From the NCBI GenBank assembly GCA_035631315.1, contig DASQIZ010000085.1, positions 1-64,000 on the forward strand: a stretch of DNA of 64,000 bases, given 5' to 3'. This DNA comes from 40CM-2-70-7 sp035631315. Lineage in GTDB: Bacteria > Gemmatimonadota > Gemmatimonadetes > Gemmatimonadales > GWC2-71-9. The notes under the pieces were generated by a model. It searched no databases and was not told the DNA's origin. It saw only the letters and a program-made list of their open reading frames with translations. Shown here piece after piece: positions 32,609 to 40,899 of this stretch. Each line of letters starts with the position of its first letter. The stretch's first letter is position 1. A program made the position numbers and the translations under genes.

Positions 32609-33388
32609 ATGCTCCTTGCCCTCGACGTCGGGAACACCGAAACCACGCTGGGCCTGTTCGACGGGGACCGGCTGACGCACCACTGGCGCCTGACCACCAC
32701 GGTGCAGCGCACGCCTGATGAATGGGGCGGGGCGCTCACGTCCTACCTCACCCAGGCCGGCCATTCCACGGATGAGGTCCGCGCCGCCATCGTGGCGTCG
32801 GTAGTGCCGCTGGTGGCTCACGCACTGGGCGAGGGGATCCGGATCGCCGTCGGGCAGTCGCCGACGTTCATCGACGCCCGCTCCACGCTTCCGATAACCC
32901 TCGATGTGGATGAGCCGCTCACGGTCGGCGCCGACCGCATCGTGAACACGCTCGCGGCCTCGCAGGTTTATAAGGACGATTGCATCGTCGTGGACTTTGG
33001 TACGGCCACGACCTTCGACTGCATCACCAGGGATGGCCGCTTCATCGGAGGCATCATCATGCCCGGTGTCGTGACGGCCGCGAACGAGCTGGTGCGCAAG
33101 ACGGCGAAGCTGCCTGCCGCGGAGTTGTCCGCGCCCGCGCACGCCATCGGCCGCCGCACCGAGGATTGCATCCGGTCGGGCGTGCTCTTCGGCACGGCCG
33201 AAGCGATCGACGGACTGGTCCGCCGGGTGCGTGCCGAGTGGCCAGGGGGGCGGACGCCGCGAGCCGTTGCGACCGGTGGGTTGGCGACGCTCATCGCGCC
33301 GCTGTGCAAGGAGATCAGCGGGACCGATCCCGATCTCACGCTCACCGGACTTCGGTTGGCCGCGGGTGTGCTGGGGCTGAAATGGTGA
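32609..33388 (+). CDS. coaX: Type III pantothenate kinase
   Basis: A 259-residue ASKHA-fold kinase that phosphorylates pantothenate in the first step of CoA synthesis. Motifs: 'ALDVGNTETTLGLFDG' (phosphate 1), 'GADRIVNTLAA', 'VVDFGTATTFDCI' (phosphate 2) and 'GGIIMPGV'. birA followed by coaX is a common gene order. The ATG lacks a Shine-Dalgarno sequence; a -10-like TAGATT (32593-32598) begins exactly 16 bases before the ATG, without a recognisable -35. Confidence 0.95.
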   Translation: MLLALDVGNTETTLGLFDGDRLTHHWRLTTTVQRTPDEWGGALTSYLTQAGHSTDEVRAAIVASVVPLVAHALGEGIRIAVGQSPTFIDARSTLPITLDVDEPLTVGADRIVNTLAASQVYKDDCIVVDFGTATTFDCITRDGRFIGGIIMPGVVTAANELVRKTAKLPAAELSAPAHAIGRRTEDCIRSGVLFGTAEAIDGLVRRVRAEWPGGRTPRAVATGGLATLIAPLCKEISGTDPDLTLTGLRLAAGVLGLKW

Positions 33389-34302
33389 CGGACGCCAGAA
33401 CCCTCAACACGTGGCGCCGGTGGGGCTACGGAACGCTGCCGGGCGACGCGTTTTCGTATGTCCTGCACATGCGGCCCGCCGAGTGGCCGATCATGGCGGG
33501 GCACACGGCGCTCGGCTACCTGCTGGCCGTCGGCTGGTCGGGAGCGAGCTCGGGCCGGCAGCTCGGCTCCGCGCTCTTCGCCTTGTTCCTCTGGGTGATC
33601 TGTCTGAACGGCGGGACCCTCGCGATCAACAGCGTCTACGACAAGGACGAAGGGGACGTCGGCTACCTCAACTCGCCGCCGCCCTTGCCGAAGCATCTCC
33701 TGATGTTCAGCTGGATCCTGCTCGGCGCGGGGCAGGTGCTCGCCTTTGCCTTGCCGTGGGGATTCCGGCTCGCGTATGCGATCTGCTTCGTGATGTCGGT
33801 CGCGTATTCGGTGCCGCCGTTGCGGCTCAAGGCCGTGGCGGGTCTGGATTGGGTGATCAATATGTGGGGGTTCGGGACCCTGACGCCCTACGCGGCCTGG
33901 GCCGCCACCGGCCGGACTCTGGATCTCGGGCACGCGATCATTCTCCTGTCGTTCTGCGCGCTATTCGCGGGACTGTATCCGCTCACCCAGCTATACCAGC
34001 TGGAAGAGGACCGGAAGCGTGGGGACCGCACCTTGGCCATCCTATTCGGGCTCGAAGCGAGCCTCTGGCTGGCGACCGGGTCCGTGGTACTCGCGTTCGG
34101 CGGCCTGTCCTGGGCCTCCGATATCCTCGGCCGGCCGGCGGGCCTGATTTACGTCGCCCTCGCCGCGTGGCTGGTGGTCCTGTTCCCGTGGATCCGGCAA
34201 CAGAGCGTTTGGACGCCGCAACAGCACCAGCGCGGGATGTACTGGGCGCTAGGAGCCTGGGCGGTGACGGACGTGGCCGTCCTGCTCGTCTTTGCGCGAT
34301 AG
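33382..34302 (+). CDS. UbiA-family prenyltransferase-like membrane protein
   Basis: A 306-residue protein with about eight membrane segments. The first Asp-rich motif is 'NSVYDKDEGDVGYLN' and the second region 'YQLEEDRKRGDRTL', so both UbiA metal sites can be placed, though less canonical than in the gene at 30247. It probably transfers an isoprenoid chain; the acceptor is unknown. ATG at 33382 overlaps the coaX stop; GTG at 33385 is the next codon. Confidence 0.8.
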   Translation: MVTDARTLNTWRRWGYGTLPGDAFSYVLHMRPAEWPIMAGHTALGYLLAVGWSGASSGRQLGSALFALFLWVICLNGGTLAINSVYDKDEGDVGYLNSPPPLPKHLLMFSWILLGAGQVLAFALPWGFRLAYAICFVMSVAYSVPPLRLKAVAGLDWVINMWGFGTLTPYAAWAATGRTLDLGHAIILLSFCALFAGLYPLTQLYQLEEDRKRGDRTLAILFGLEASLWLATGSVVLAFGGLSWASDILGRPAGLIYVALAAWLVVLFPWIRQQSVWTPQQHQRGMYWALGAWAVTDVAVLLVFAR

Positions 34303-34350
34303 GCTTGTTAGATTGACCATCGGACCCCTAAGACCCGAGGAGCTGTACTG

Positions 34351-34968
34351 ATGTCGGCGACCGCCACTCCCACCATGACCGACCGTACCGAGCTGCCGCA
34401 CGTGCTGATCAGCGGCACCAAGCTTGGCGTGCTTACTGCGGTGTGGGTCGTGCTCTATCTCGTGATCTGGCGGTACGTCCCGGGCGCCACCGGGGGCGTG
34501 ATCAACTCCGTGGTGGTGCTCCTCGGGGGTCTTTCCATGGCGCTGCTGCCGGCGCATTGGACCGGCGCCCGGCATACCGAAGGGATCGCCGGGGCGGCGG
34601 GCGTGGGCCTCTTCGCCACGGTCGTGTTCTCCGCCATCGACATCATCGTGCTCCGCCCGATCCACGCCTATCCGTGGACCTGGGACGCGATCGGTGGCAA
34701 TAGCACGTGGTGGTACCTCCCGACCTGGTGGCAGCTGGGGACGTTCATCTCGTGGCAGGGCGCGATGCTGACCGCCGGCCGGAACTCGAAGGGACCGTCG
34801 ACGCTCGCCGCTCTCGCGCTGCCCCTCGTGGTCGGGGCCGTCGTGATCGGCGAGGTGGCGCATCTGATGGGGTTCGGATTCACGTCCATGTACCCGGTCG
34901 CGATCGGCCTGGGCTTTGCGATCATCCTCACCGTTCTTGGAGTTGCCGCCATCGCGCGGAAGGCGTGA
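34351..34968 (+). CDS. Multi-spanning membrane protein of unknown function
   Basis: A 205-residue protein with about five hydrophobic helices (for example 'LTAVWVVLYLVIW', 'VVVLLGGLSMALLP', 'LALPLVVGAVVIGEV'). A Trp-rich extracytoplasmic loop ('YPWTWDAIGG', 'TWWYLPTWW') may face the periplasm. I do not recognise the family. The ATG has a GAGGAG ribosome-binding site about 10 bases upstream. A possible -10 box (TTAGAT) lies near 34307. The stop overlaps the next GTG start. Confidence 0.75.
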   Translation: MSATATPTMTDRTELPHVLISGTKLGVLTAVWVVLYLVIWRYVPGATGGVINSVVVLLGGLSMALLPAHWTGARHTEGIAGAAGVGLFATVVFSAIDIIVLRPIHAYPWTWDAIGGNSTWWYLPTWWQLGTFISWQGAMLTAGRNSKGPSTLAALALPLVVGAVVIGEVAHLMGFGFTSMYPVAIGLGFAIILTVLGVAAIARKA

Positions 34969-35264
34969 CGGTCGAAGGCGGGGGAGGCGTGCCACGCTGG
35001 CTCGCGCACTTCCTGCTGGTCGTCGGTTGGCTCCTCACGCCCCTGTGCGCGTGGGGAGCTTCTTATTTCGGGCTCTGGATCGGAGCGAAAGTCGGCGTGC
35101 GCTTTTCGGGACCGGGCGCCATGGTCGGGGTAGCACTGGGGATCGCATTCGCGTCCGGCTTCGTGACGCTGGCGCTGTGGGTGCGAATGATGCGCCGCTT
35201 CCCCCACTGGCTGGCCCATCGAATGGCTCCCCGCCCATCCCAGGAGAATCGTGCGACGGAATGA
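34965..35264 (+). CDS. Small two-helix membrane protein (AtpZ/AtpI-like, tentative)
   Basis: About 99 residues with two membrane helices ('FLLVVGWLLTPLCAWGASY' and 'GAMVGVALGIAFASGFVTL') and a basic C-terminal tail. Helix two is rich in small residues and ends in 'RMMRR', resembling AtpZ/AtpI-type proteins, but no ATP synthase genes are nearby, so the name is tentative. Starts could be GTG 34965 (coupled to the upstream stop) or GTG 34989. It overlaps the NlpC/P60 gene by 14 nt. Confidence 0.65.
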   Translation: MTVEGGGGVPRWLAHFLLVVGWLLTPLCAWGASYFGLWIGAKVGVRFSGPGAMVGVALGIAFASGFVTLALWVRMMRRFPHWLAHRMAPRPSQENRATE

Positions 35265-36267
35265 CGTCGGTATCCTGATCACGGTCCTCTGCGTGGCGGC
35301 AACGCCGGTCGCCGCGCAGGGGGAGATCGAGTTCCGGTACGGCCGGTGGTACCGGGGCGGCCATGGCGCGACCTACGAGTTTCGTTCGCACTCTCCCCTC
35401 ACCGGCGTTGTTTCGCAGACCTTCGGTGCGACGGTACTCGTCAACGACCGGCTGGGACGCCGGCAGGCGTTTTATGGCGGGGGATGGGAAGCCCATCTCT
35501 TCCGTGGCTCCTACACGTTCGGCCCGTACGCCTTGCTCGGCGTCGCGCTCGGGCTCTCCACCGATACGTCGAAGCAGGCGCTGGCGGCATTGTGGAGTGT
35601 CGGCGGCGGACTCGAGTGGCGTCCCTTCGACCGGTTCGCCCTCGGCATCGAAGGCCGCTATCGCGACGAGGACCGCGGACCGCGCGGGTTTTGGGCGGGT
35701 GGAGGGAGTCCGCGGAAAGGGTTCTCCCTATCGCTCGGGCTCGCGATCGGCCTCGGCGGTCACGGAGGCGGCATGGCGGAACGGTCCGCAGCCGTCCAGG
35801 GCGCCCCGGCGGTACCGGCCGTCGAGAACACGCCGGTGCCCAGCAATGCGCCTCCGCAGCCCCCGGCCACGATTTCGGGAAGTGCCGCGGGAGTGGTGCA
35901 GACCGCGCTCGACGTGCTGGGCACGCCCTATCAGTGGGGCGGAACGGCGGCGAACGGGTTCGACTGCTCCGGATTGATACAATACGCGTACGGTCAGCAC
36001 GGAGTGCGTCTGCCGAGGATCAGCAGGGACCAGGCGCATGCGGGTACGGAGGTGCCGCCCGTGGTAGAGGCGCTCCAGCCGGGAGACATCCTGCTTTTTT
36101 CCGCCAGCCCCGGCGCCGGCGTGACGCACGTGGGCATGTACGTGGGAGAAGGGAAGTTCATTCACAGCGCGAGCGGTGGCGTGAAAATCTCGCGTCTGGA
36201 CCGTAGTGACTCGGACGGCGCGTACTGGATTCCGCGCTGGGTGGGTGCCCGGCGCATTCTTCCATGA
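35251..36267 (+). CDS. Secreted NlpC/P60 protein with N-terminal barrel-like domain
   Basis: A 338-residue secreted protein. The signal peptide ends near 'PVAAQG' (about residue 23). Residues 25-170 look like a small outer-membrane beta-barrel or porin-like domain (alternating aromatic strands, 'WRPFDRFALGIEGRY', 'SLSLGLAIGLGG'). A Pro/Ala-rich linker follows. Residues 212-338 are an NlpC/P60 peptidase with Cys239 in 'FDCSGL', His293 in 'THVGMYVG' and His305 in 'FIHSAS'. It probably cleaves peptidoglycan stem peptides. The GTG start has a CAGGAGA ribosome-binding site. Confidence 0.85.
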   Translation: MRRNDVGILITVLCVAATPVAAQGEIEFRYGRWYRGGHGATYEFRSHSPLTGVVSQTFGATVLVNDRLGRRQAFYGGGWEAHLFRGSYTFGPYALLGVALGLSTDTSKQALAALWSVGGGLEWRPFDRFALGIEGRYRDEDRGPRGFWAGGGSPRKGFSLSLGLAIGLGGHGGGMAERSAAVQGAPAVPAVENTPVPSNAPPQPPATISGSAAGVVQTALDVLGTPYQWGGTAANGFDCSGLIQYAYGQHGVRLPRISRDQAHAGTEVPPVVEALQPGDILLFSASPGAGVTHVGMYVGEGKFIHSASGGVKISRLDRSDSDGAYWIPRWVGARRILP

Positions 36268-36647
36268 GGCGCCGATGGCTCGCGGCGGTGGTCCTCGGCG
36301 CCGCATGCGCCGGGAACCGGAATCCCGCCGGCTCCCCAAGCCCCCTTCGCGGTTATGACATCGTCATTCGCGGGCGCGATTCTCTGAGTCAGGCCATGCT
36401 CGGCGCGTTCACACGGGCTGGGTATGCCGTTCGGGACGACGTCCGCGGGGGCGGTCATTCGGCGGCCGCTCTGGTCTGGTGGAAGTACGTGGACCAGGAC
36501 GGGCGGGGGACCCTCGAGGCTCAGGTGGCCGATACCCGCCGGGGGAATGTGCTGGCGGTGGCTACGATCCCCTCCGATACGCTCGCTGGAGACCTGGCTG
36601 GCCGCGCCCAGCTCCTCGTCAAAGCCCTCCTCAACCCATCCCCTTGA
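36264..36647 (+). CDS. Small secreted or lipoprotein-like protein
   Basis: A 127-residue protein with a hydrophobic N-terminus 'WLAAVVLGAACAG'; Cys15 could be lipidated, although the residue three before it is Gly, an unusual lipobox. The rest has alternating strands and Asp/Arg-rich loops with no recognised domain. Its ATG overlaps the NlpC/P60 stop (ATGA), so the two are coupled and may act together in the envelope. The stop codon overlaps the predicted groES -35 box. Confidence 0.7.
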   Translation: MRRRWLAAVVLGAACAGNRNPAGSPSPLRGYDIVIRGRDSLSQAMLGAFTRAGYAVRDDVRGGGHSAAALVWWKYVDQDGRGTLEAQVADTRRGNVLAVATIPSDTLAGDLAGRAQLLVKALLNPSP

Positions 36648-36672
36648 CTCTCGCCCGTAAACGGGAGAGAAT
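36644..36672 (+). promoter_or_regulatory. Predicted groESL promoter
   Basis: TTGACT (36644-36649) and GAGAAT (36667-36672) with a 17-base spacer. The transcription start would fall near 36679, just before the CIRCE element, as is usual for HrcA-controlled chaperonin operons. The -10 lies inside a perfect 9-bp hairpin (36660-36681). Confidence 0.5.
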
Positions 36673-36681
36673 TCTCCCGTT
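36660..36681. repeat. Perfect 9-bp inverted repeat at the groESL promoter
   Basis: AACGGGAGA (36660-36668), loop GAAT, TCTCCCGTT (36673-36681). There is no T-run, so it is not a clear terminator. It overlaps the predicted -10 box and could bind a second regulator or weakly end the upstream transcript. Confidence 0.6.
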
Positions 36682-36682
36682 G

Positions 36683-36709
36683 CTGGCACTCAACTATTGA
36701 GAGTGCTAA
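36683..36709 (+). promoter_or_regulatory. CIRCE operator (HrcA binding site)
   Basis: CTGGCACTC, 9-base spacer, GAGTGCTAA. The right half matches the CIRCE consensus 9/9 and the left half 7/9 (consensus TTAGCACTC). HrcA represses groESL through this site under non-stress conditions. It lies 38 bases before the groES ATG. Confidence 0.93.
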
Positions 36710-36746
36710 CAATATCACAAGCAATCACTTAGTCCTTGGAGACGGT

Positions 36747-37058
36747 ATGGCGACCGGAAGCAAGGGTGGGAAGCAGAAGCTGCTCCCGCTGGGCGATCGC
36801 GTAGCGATCAGGCCGGCTGAGGAGACGGAGACCATGAAGGGGGGCCTGTACATCCCCGACACCGCGAAGGAAAAGCCGATCCAGGGTGACGTCGTCGCCG
36901 TGGGTCCCGGCCGGACCGAAAAGGGTGAGAAGGTGCCGATGGAGCTGAAGGTGGGTGACCGGGTGATCTACGGAAAGTACTCCGGCACCCCGGTGGAGCT
37001 CGACGGTGAGGAGCTCATCCTCATCAAGGAATCCGACGTCATCGCGAAGCTCGGTTAA
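36747..37058 (+). CDS. groES: Co-chaperonin GroES
   Basis: A 103-residue Cpn10. 'PLGDRVAIRPAEE' at the start, the mobile loop 'TMKGGLYIPDTAKEKP' and 'VIYGKYSGTPVELDGEE' are typical. It caps the GroEL ring during folding of client proteins. A CTTGGAGACG ribosome-binding region precedes the ATG. It is the first gene of a CIRCE-controlled operon, with groEL 16 bases downstream. Confidence 0.97.
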   Translation: MATGSKGGKQKLLPLGDRVAIRPAEETETMKGGLYIPDTAKEKPIQGDVVAVGPGRTEKGEKVPMELKVGDRVIYGKYSGTPVELDGEELILIKESDVIAKLG

Positions 37059-37074
37059 GGGGAGAGACCAACAG

Positions 37075-38709
37075 ATGGCAGCCAAGTTTCTGGAGTTCAA
37101 CGTCGAGGCGCGGGCCCGCTTGAAGCAGGGCGTGGATAAACTCGCCGACGCCGTGAAGGTGACCCTCGGCCCCAAGGGCCGGAACGTGGTCATCGAGAAG
37201 AAGTTCGGGAATCCGACGGTCACCAAGGACGGGGTGACGGTCGCTAAGGAGATCGAGCTCGAGGACGAGATCGAGAACATGGGCGCCCAGATGGTGAAGG
37301 AAGTGGCGACCAAGACCTCCGACCTGGCCGGGGACGGCACGACGACCGCGACCGTGCTGGCGCAGGCGATCTACCGCGAGGGCCTGAAGTCGGTCACCGC
37401 GGGCGTCAATCCGATGGCGCTCAAGCGCGGCATCGACAAGGCCGTCGAGACGATCATCGAAGAGCTGAAGAAGATCTCCGTGCCCACCAAGGGCCGGAAG
37501 GAAATCGCCCAGGTCGGCACCATTTCGGCCAATGGCGACAAGGAAATCGGCGACAAGATCGCCGATGCGATGGACAAGGTGGGCAAGGACGGCGTGATCA
37601 CGGTCGAGGAGGCGAAGGGCCTCGAGACCACGCTGGAGACGGTGGACGGGATGCAGTTCGATCGCGGCTATCTCTCGCCGTACTTCGTCACCGATCCCGA
37701 GAAGATGGAAGCGGTGCTCGAAGACGCGTACGTCCTGATCCACGACAAGAAGATCTCGTCGATGAAGGATCTGCTCCCGGCGCTCGAGAAGGTCGCGCAG
37801 TCGGGCAAGCCCCTCCTCATCATCGCCGAGGACGTCGAGGGCGAAGCGCTGGCGACGCTGGTGGTCAACAAGCTGCGCGGCACCCTCAAGGTCGCAGCGG
37901 TGAAGGCCCCCGGCTTCGGCGACCGCCGGAAGGAAATGCTGATCGATATCGAGAAGGTCACCGGCGGCAAGGTCGTCGCGGAAGAGAAGGGCATGAAGCT
38001 CGAGAACACCGTCCTCGGTGATCTCGGCCAGGCGAAGCGGGTCGTGGTGGACAAGGACAACACCACCATCGTCGGCGGCAGGGGCAAGCAGGCCGACATT
38101 CAGGGCCGCATCGGCGAGATCCGCGCCGCGATCGACAAGTCGACGTCGGATTACGACAAGGAGAAGCTGCAGGAACGGCTGGCGAAGCTCGCCGGCGGTG
38201 TCGCCGTGATCAACGTGGGCGCGGCCACCGAGACCGAGATGAAGGAGAAAAAGGCCCGGGTGGAAGACGCGCTGCACGCCACCCGCGCCGCGGTCGAGGA
38301 AGGCATCGTCCCCGGCGGTGGCTCGGCGCTCCTGTACTGCCAGAAGGCGCTCGGCACCCTCCGGGCCGGCGGCGACGACGAGAAGATCGGCGTCGACATC
38401 ATCCGCCGCGCCATCGAGGAGCCCATCCGCATGATCGCCCAGAACGCGGGCGCAGAAGCGTCGATCGTGGTGGGCAAGGTGAAGGAGTCGAAGGACAAGA
38501 ACTTCGGCTACAACGCCTCGTCGGATGAGTACGAAGACCTGGTCGCGGCCGGCGTCATCGACCCGACGAAGGTCACCCGGACCGCGTTGCAGAACGCCGC
38601 GTCCATCGCGGGCCTGCTCCTCACGACCGAGTGCGTCGTGGCGGAGAAGAAGGAGAAGGAAAAGGCTCCTCCGATGCCCGGCGGTGGCGGCATGGGCGGG
38701 ATGTACTAA
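37075..38709 (+). CDS. groEL: Chaperonin GroEL
   Basis: A 544-residue Cpn60 with nucleotide-binding 'LGPKGRNVVIEK' and 'GDGTTTATVLAQ', apical domain 'QFDRGYLSPYFVTD', and the Gly-Met-rich tail 'GGGGMGGMY'. It forms a tetradecamer that folds proteins with GroES and ATP. The ATG at 37075 follows AAGGGGAGAG; an upstream in-frame start would overlap groES and adds unrelated sequence. A complex terminator/array follows immediately. Confidence 0.98.
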   Translation: MAAKFLEFNVEARARLKQGVDKLADAVKVTLGPKGRNVVIEKKFGNPTVTKDGVTVAKEIELEDEIENMGAQMVKEVATKTSDLAGDGTTTATVLAQAIYREGLKSVTAGVNPMALKRGIDKAVETIIEELKKISVPTKGRKEIAQVGTISANGDKEIGDKIADAMDKVGKDGVITVEEAKGLETTLETVDGMQFDRGYLSPYFVTDPEKMEAVLEDAYVLIHDKKISSMKDLLPALEKVAQSGKPLLIIAEDVEGEALATLVVNKLRGTLKVAAVKAPGFGDRRKEMLIDIEKVTGGKVVAEEKGMKLENTVLGDLGQAKRVVVDKDNTTIVGGRGKQADIQGRIGEIRAAIDKSTSDYDKEKLQERLAKLAGGVAVINVGAATETEMKEKKARVEDALHATRAAVEEGIVPGGGSALLYCQKALGTLRAGGDDEKIGVDIIRRAIEEPIRMIAQNAGAEASIVVGKVKESKDKNFGYNASSDEYEDLVAAGVIDPTKVTRTALQNAASIAGLLLTTECVVAEKKEKEKAPPMPGGGGMGGMY

Positions 38710-38815
38710 AGACTAGACGCATAGACGTACAGATGGGCTGGAGGGCTCAGGGGGGAACGGGATAAACCGTTCCCCCTTTCCCGTTTGCCTTCTGTGCGTC
38801 TGCGCGTCTAGTCTT
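38709..38815. repeat. Inverted array of 8-bp units around the groEL terminator
   Basis: Left arm: AAGACTAG, ACGCATAG, ACGTACAG (38709-38732). Right arm: CTGTGCGT, CTGCGCGT, CTAGTCTT (38792-38815). The arms pair 22 of 25 bases (38709-38733 with 38791-38815). The left arm begins at the last base of the groEL stop codon. An intrinsic terminator lies inside it. Confidence 0.85.
38751..38779 (+). terminator. Intrinsic terminator of groESL
   Basis: A perfect 10-bp stem, GGGGGAACGG (38751-38760) and CCGTTCCCCC (38767-38776), with a 6-base loop GATAAA and TTT after the stem. It is nested in the longer 8-bp-unit array, which would extend the structure. Confidence 0.8.
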
Positions 38816-38826
38816 ATGTTGTATCT

Positions 38827-40899
38827 GTGACTGGCCAGCCACCGTCGTCCTCACAGCCATCGACTCTCTCTCGGGAATTAGGGGAATTCCTGATAGAGTT
38901 CTCCATCGCCCTCCACAAGCACTCGATGTACCCGCAGGGGCATCCGTCCTTGCAGCCCGCCGCTGCGGGGGTCCTGCGTCGTCTGGTCCAGCTCCTGCGC
39001 GAGCGGGGGACCCTCTCTCTCGGCGTTGCGCGGCACCAGCTGATCATCGAAGGGGTGGCCACGGACTCGAAGCATCCGGTCCTGTCCGAGCTGGCGGGCC
39101 GATTGCACCGGCACCATCTGGGTGCGGTGTCCTTCGCCCGGGGGCTCGAGGGAGGAGAGCTGGAGGAGGCTCTGCGCCTGCTGTCGACGGAGCCGGGGCG
39201 GGGGGTCGAAGCCATCGGGCTGCAGCCCCGCGACCTGATCCCGCATTGGGACCACCTCAAGCTGCACGCGATGACGTACGACAAGCTCGAGCTTCTGGAC
39301 GAAGACGGGAATCCGGTTGGATCCAAGGCCGAGCGGGCGAAGAGCGCGCAGCTCTGGATCGGGCTGGCCCGGGCGGCGCTGGCCGGGGGCGTCTCCGACG
39401 ACGATGCCGCCTCCGAGCTCAAGGCGGCCGTAGTGGCCGAGGCCATCAACGCGCACGAGCGGGGCGCGGCGTACGACCAGGTGATCGTCGGGTACCTGCT
39501 GCAGATCGCCGAAGAGCTGAAGACCGCCGGCGGCCGGGAGGCGATGGAGCTCCGGAAGCGGACGTCGCGCATGATCGCCGAGCTCCGGCCCGAGACGCTG
39601 AGGCGGCTGGTGGACATGGGCGGGGACCTGAGCCAGCGGCACAAGTTCGTGCTCGATGTCACACATGGGATGGCCGTCGATGCGGTGATCGAGATCGTCC
39701 GGGCTGCCGCCTCCTCGTCCAATCAGACCATTTCGCACTCATTGGTCCGGATGCTCTCCAAGCTCGCCTCCCACGCGGAGCGGGGGTCCGCCGCGGCACG
39801 CCCCCTGGCTGATGCCGCGCTGCGTGAGCAGGTGGAAGCTCTGCTCTCGGATTGGCAGCTCGAAGACCCGAACCCAGGTGCGTACGGCAAGGCGTTGCAC
39901 GAGATGTCGAGGGCGGCGCCGATCTTCGCGACTGCGTCCGAGGCCATCTTCGCTCCCGAGGATGAGCGGGTGGTGGAGATGGCGCTCGAGATCGACGTCA
40001 CCGGCCCGACCGTGTGGGCCGCGGTCGACCGCATGGTATCGGGGGACCAGTTCTCACGTCTGCTGGAGCTGCTCGAAGGCGCCCCAGCGGGCGGCACCGC
40101 CAAGACGATCCGGGTCCGGATCTTCAACATCGATGCCGTCGCACGGTTGTTGACCGGGCCGCAGCCGGACTTCGCGCTGATCGACCGTCTGGTGCAGGTG
40201 GTCGGTACGGCGGCGGCGGCGCCGCTCCTCGACGCCCTGGCGACCGCGGACGTGCGCGCGGTGCGCCGCGCGCTGCTGGACCGACTGAGCAAGATGGGTG
40301 AGCGCATCTTGCCAGAGCTGCTGCCGCGCCTCAACGATCAGCGGTGGTATGTCGTTCGGAACCTGCTGGGCCTTCTTGACGACCTGCCCGCCCTGCCGGC
40401 CGGTTTCTCGCCGGCCACGTTTCGCACGCACTCGGACCCTCGGGTACGCCGCCAGGCGCTGAAGCTCGAGCTGAAGCACCCGGCGGAACGGGAGCAGGCC
40501 CTGCGGGCGGCGCTGACCGACCCGGATCCGCAGACGCTGCATCTGGCGCTGATGGCGACCCAAATCATCGACCCCCCGGCATCGACGGTACCGCTCCTGC
40601 TGCAACTCGCGCGAAATGAGTCGTTGCCGTCCGAGGACCGCGTCCTCGCGATCCGGGCGCTCGGACGCTCGGGCGCGCCCGAGGCGCTCCTCGTCCTGGT
40701 CGACCTCACCGACGGCGGCCGCACGCTCCTGGGAAGAGCCAAGCTCCCGGCCAAGTCGCCCGAGCTTATCGCTGCACTGCAGGCGCTCGCCGCCGGGTGG
40801 GGAACCGACGATCGCGCGACCGCGGTGCTCGCGCGCGCCGCGCAGTCGGCCGACGCGGATGTCCGCGCCGCCACCGATCCCGGACCGGACGTTGCATGA
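38827..40899 (+). CDS. HEAT-like repeat protein sharing an N-terminal domain with the next gene
   Basis: A 690-residue, Leu/Ala/Arg-rich helical protein without signal peptide or membrane segment. Residues 20-130 carry a domain with 'YPQGHP' at 35-40 that resembles the N-terminus of the downstream HD-GYP protein ('YAEGHP'). The C-terminal third has HEAT-like helical pairs ('DPRVRRQALKLELKHPAE', 'EDRVLAIRALGRSGAPEAL'). I infer a scaffold or regulatory partner of the HD-GYP protein. The GTG start has no ribosome-binding site; a -10-like TATGTT (38815-38820) would place transcription at about the GTG. Its stop overlaps the next ATG. Confidence 0.75.
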   Translation: MTGQPPSSSQPSTLSRELGEFLIEFSIALHKHSMYPQGHPSLQPAAAGVLRRLVQLLRERGTLSLGVARHQLIIEGVATDSKHPVLSELAGRLHRHHLGAVSFARGLEGGELEEALRLLSTEPGRGVEAIGLQPRDLIPHWDHLKLHAMTYDKLELLDEDGNPVGSKAERAKSAQLWIGLARAALAGGVSDDDAASELKAAVVAEAINAHERGAAYDQVIVGYLLQIAEELKTAGGREAMELRKRTSRMIAELRPETLRRLVDMGGDLSQRHKFVLDVTHGMAVDAVIEIVRAAASSSNQTISHSLVRMLSKLASHAERGSAAARPLADAALREQVEALLSDWQLEDPNPGAYGKALHEMSRAAPIFATASEAIFAPEDERVVEMALEIDVTGPTVWAAVDRMVSGDQFSRLLELLEGAPAGGTAKTIRVRIFNIDAVARLLTGPQPDFALIDRLVQVVGTAAAAPLLDALATADVRAVRRALLDRLSKMGERILPELLPRLNDQRWYVVRNLLGLLDDLPALPAGFSPATFRTHSDPRVRRQALKLELKHPAEREQALRAALTDPDPQTLHLALMATQIIDPPASTVPLLLQLARNESLPSEDRVLAIRALGRSGAPEALLVLVDLTDGGRTLLGRAKLPAKSPELIAALQALAAGWGTDDRATAVLARAAQSADADVRAATDPGPDVA

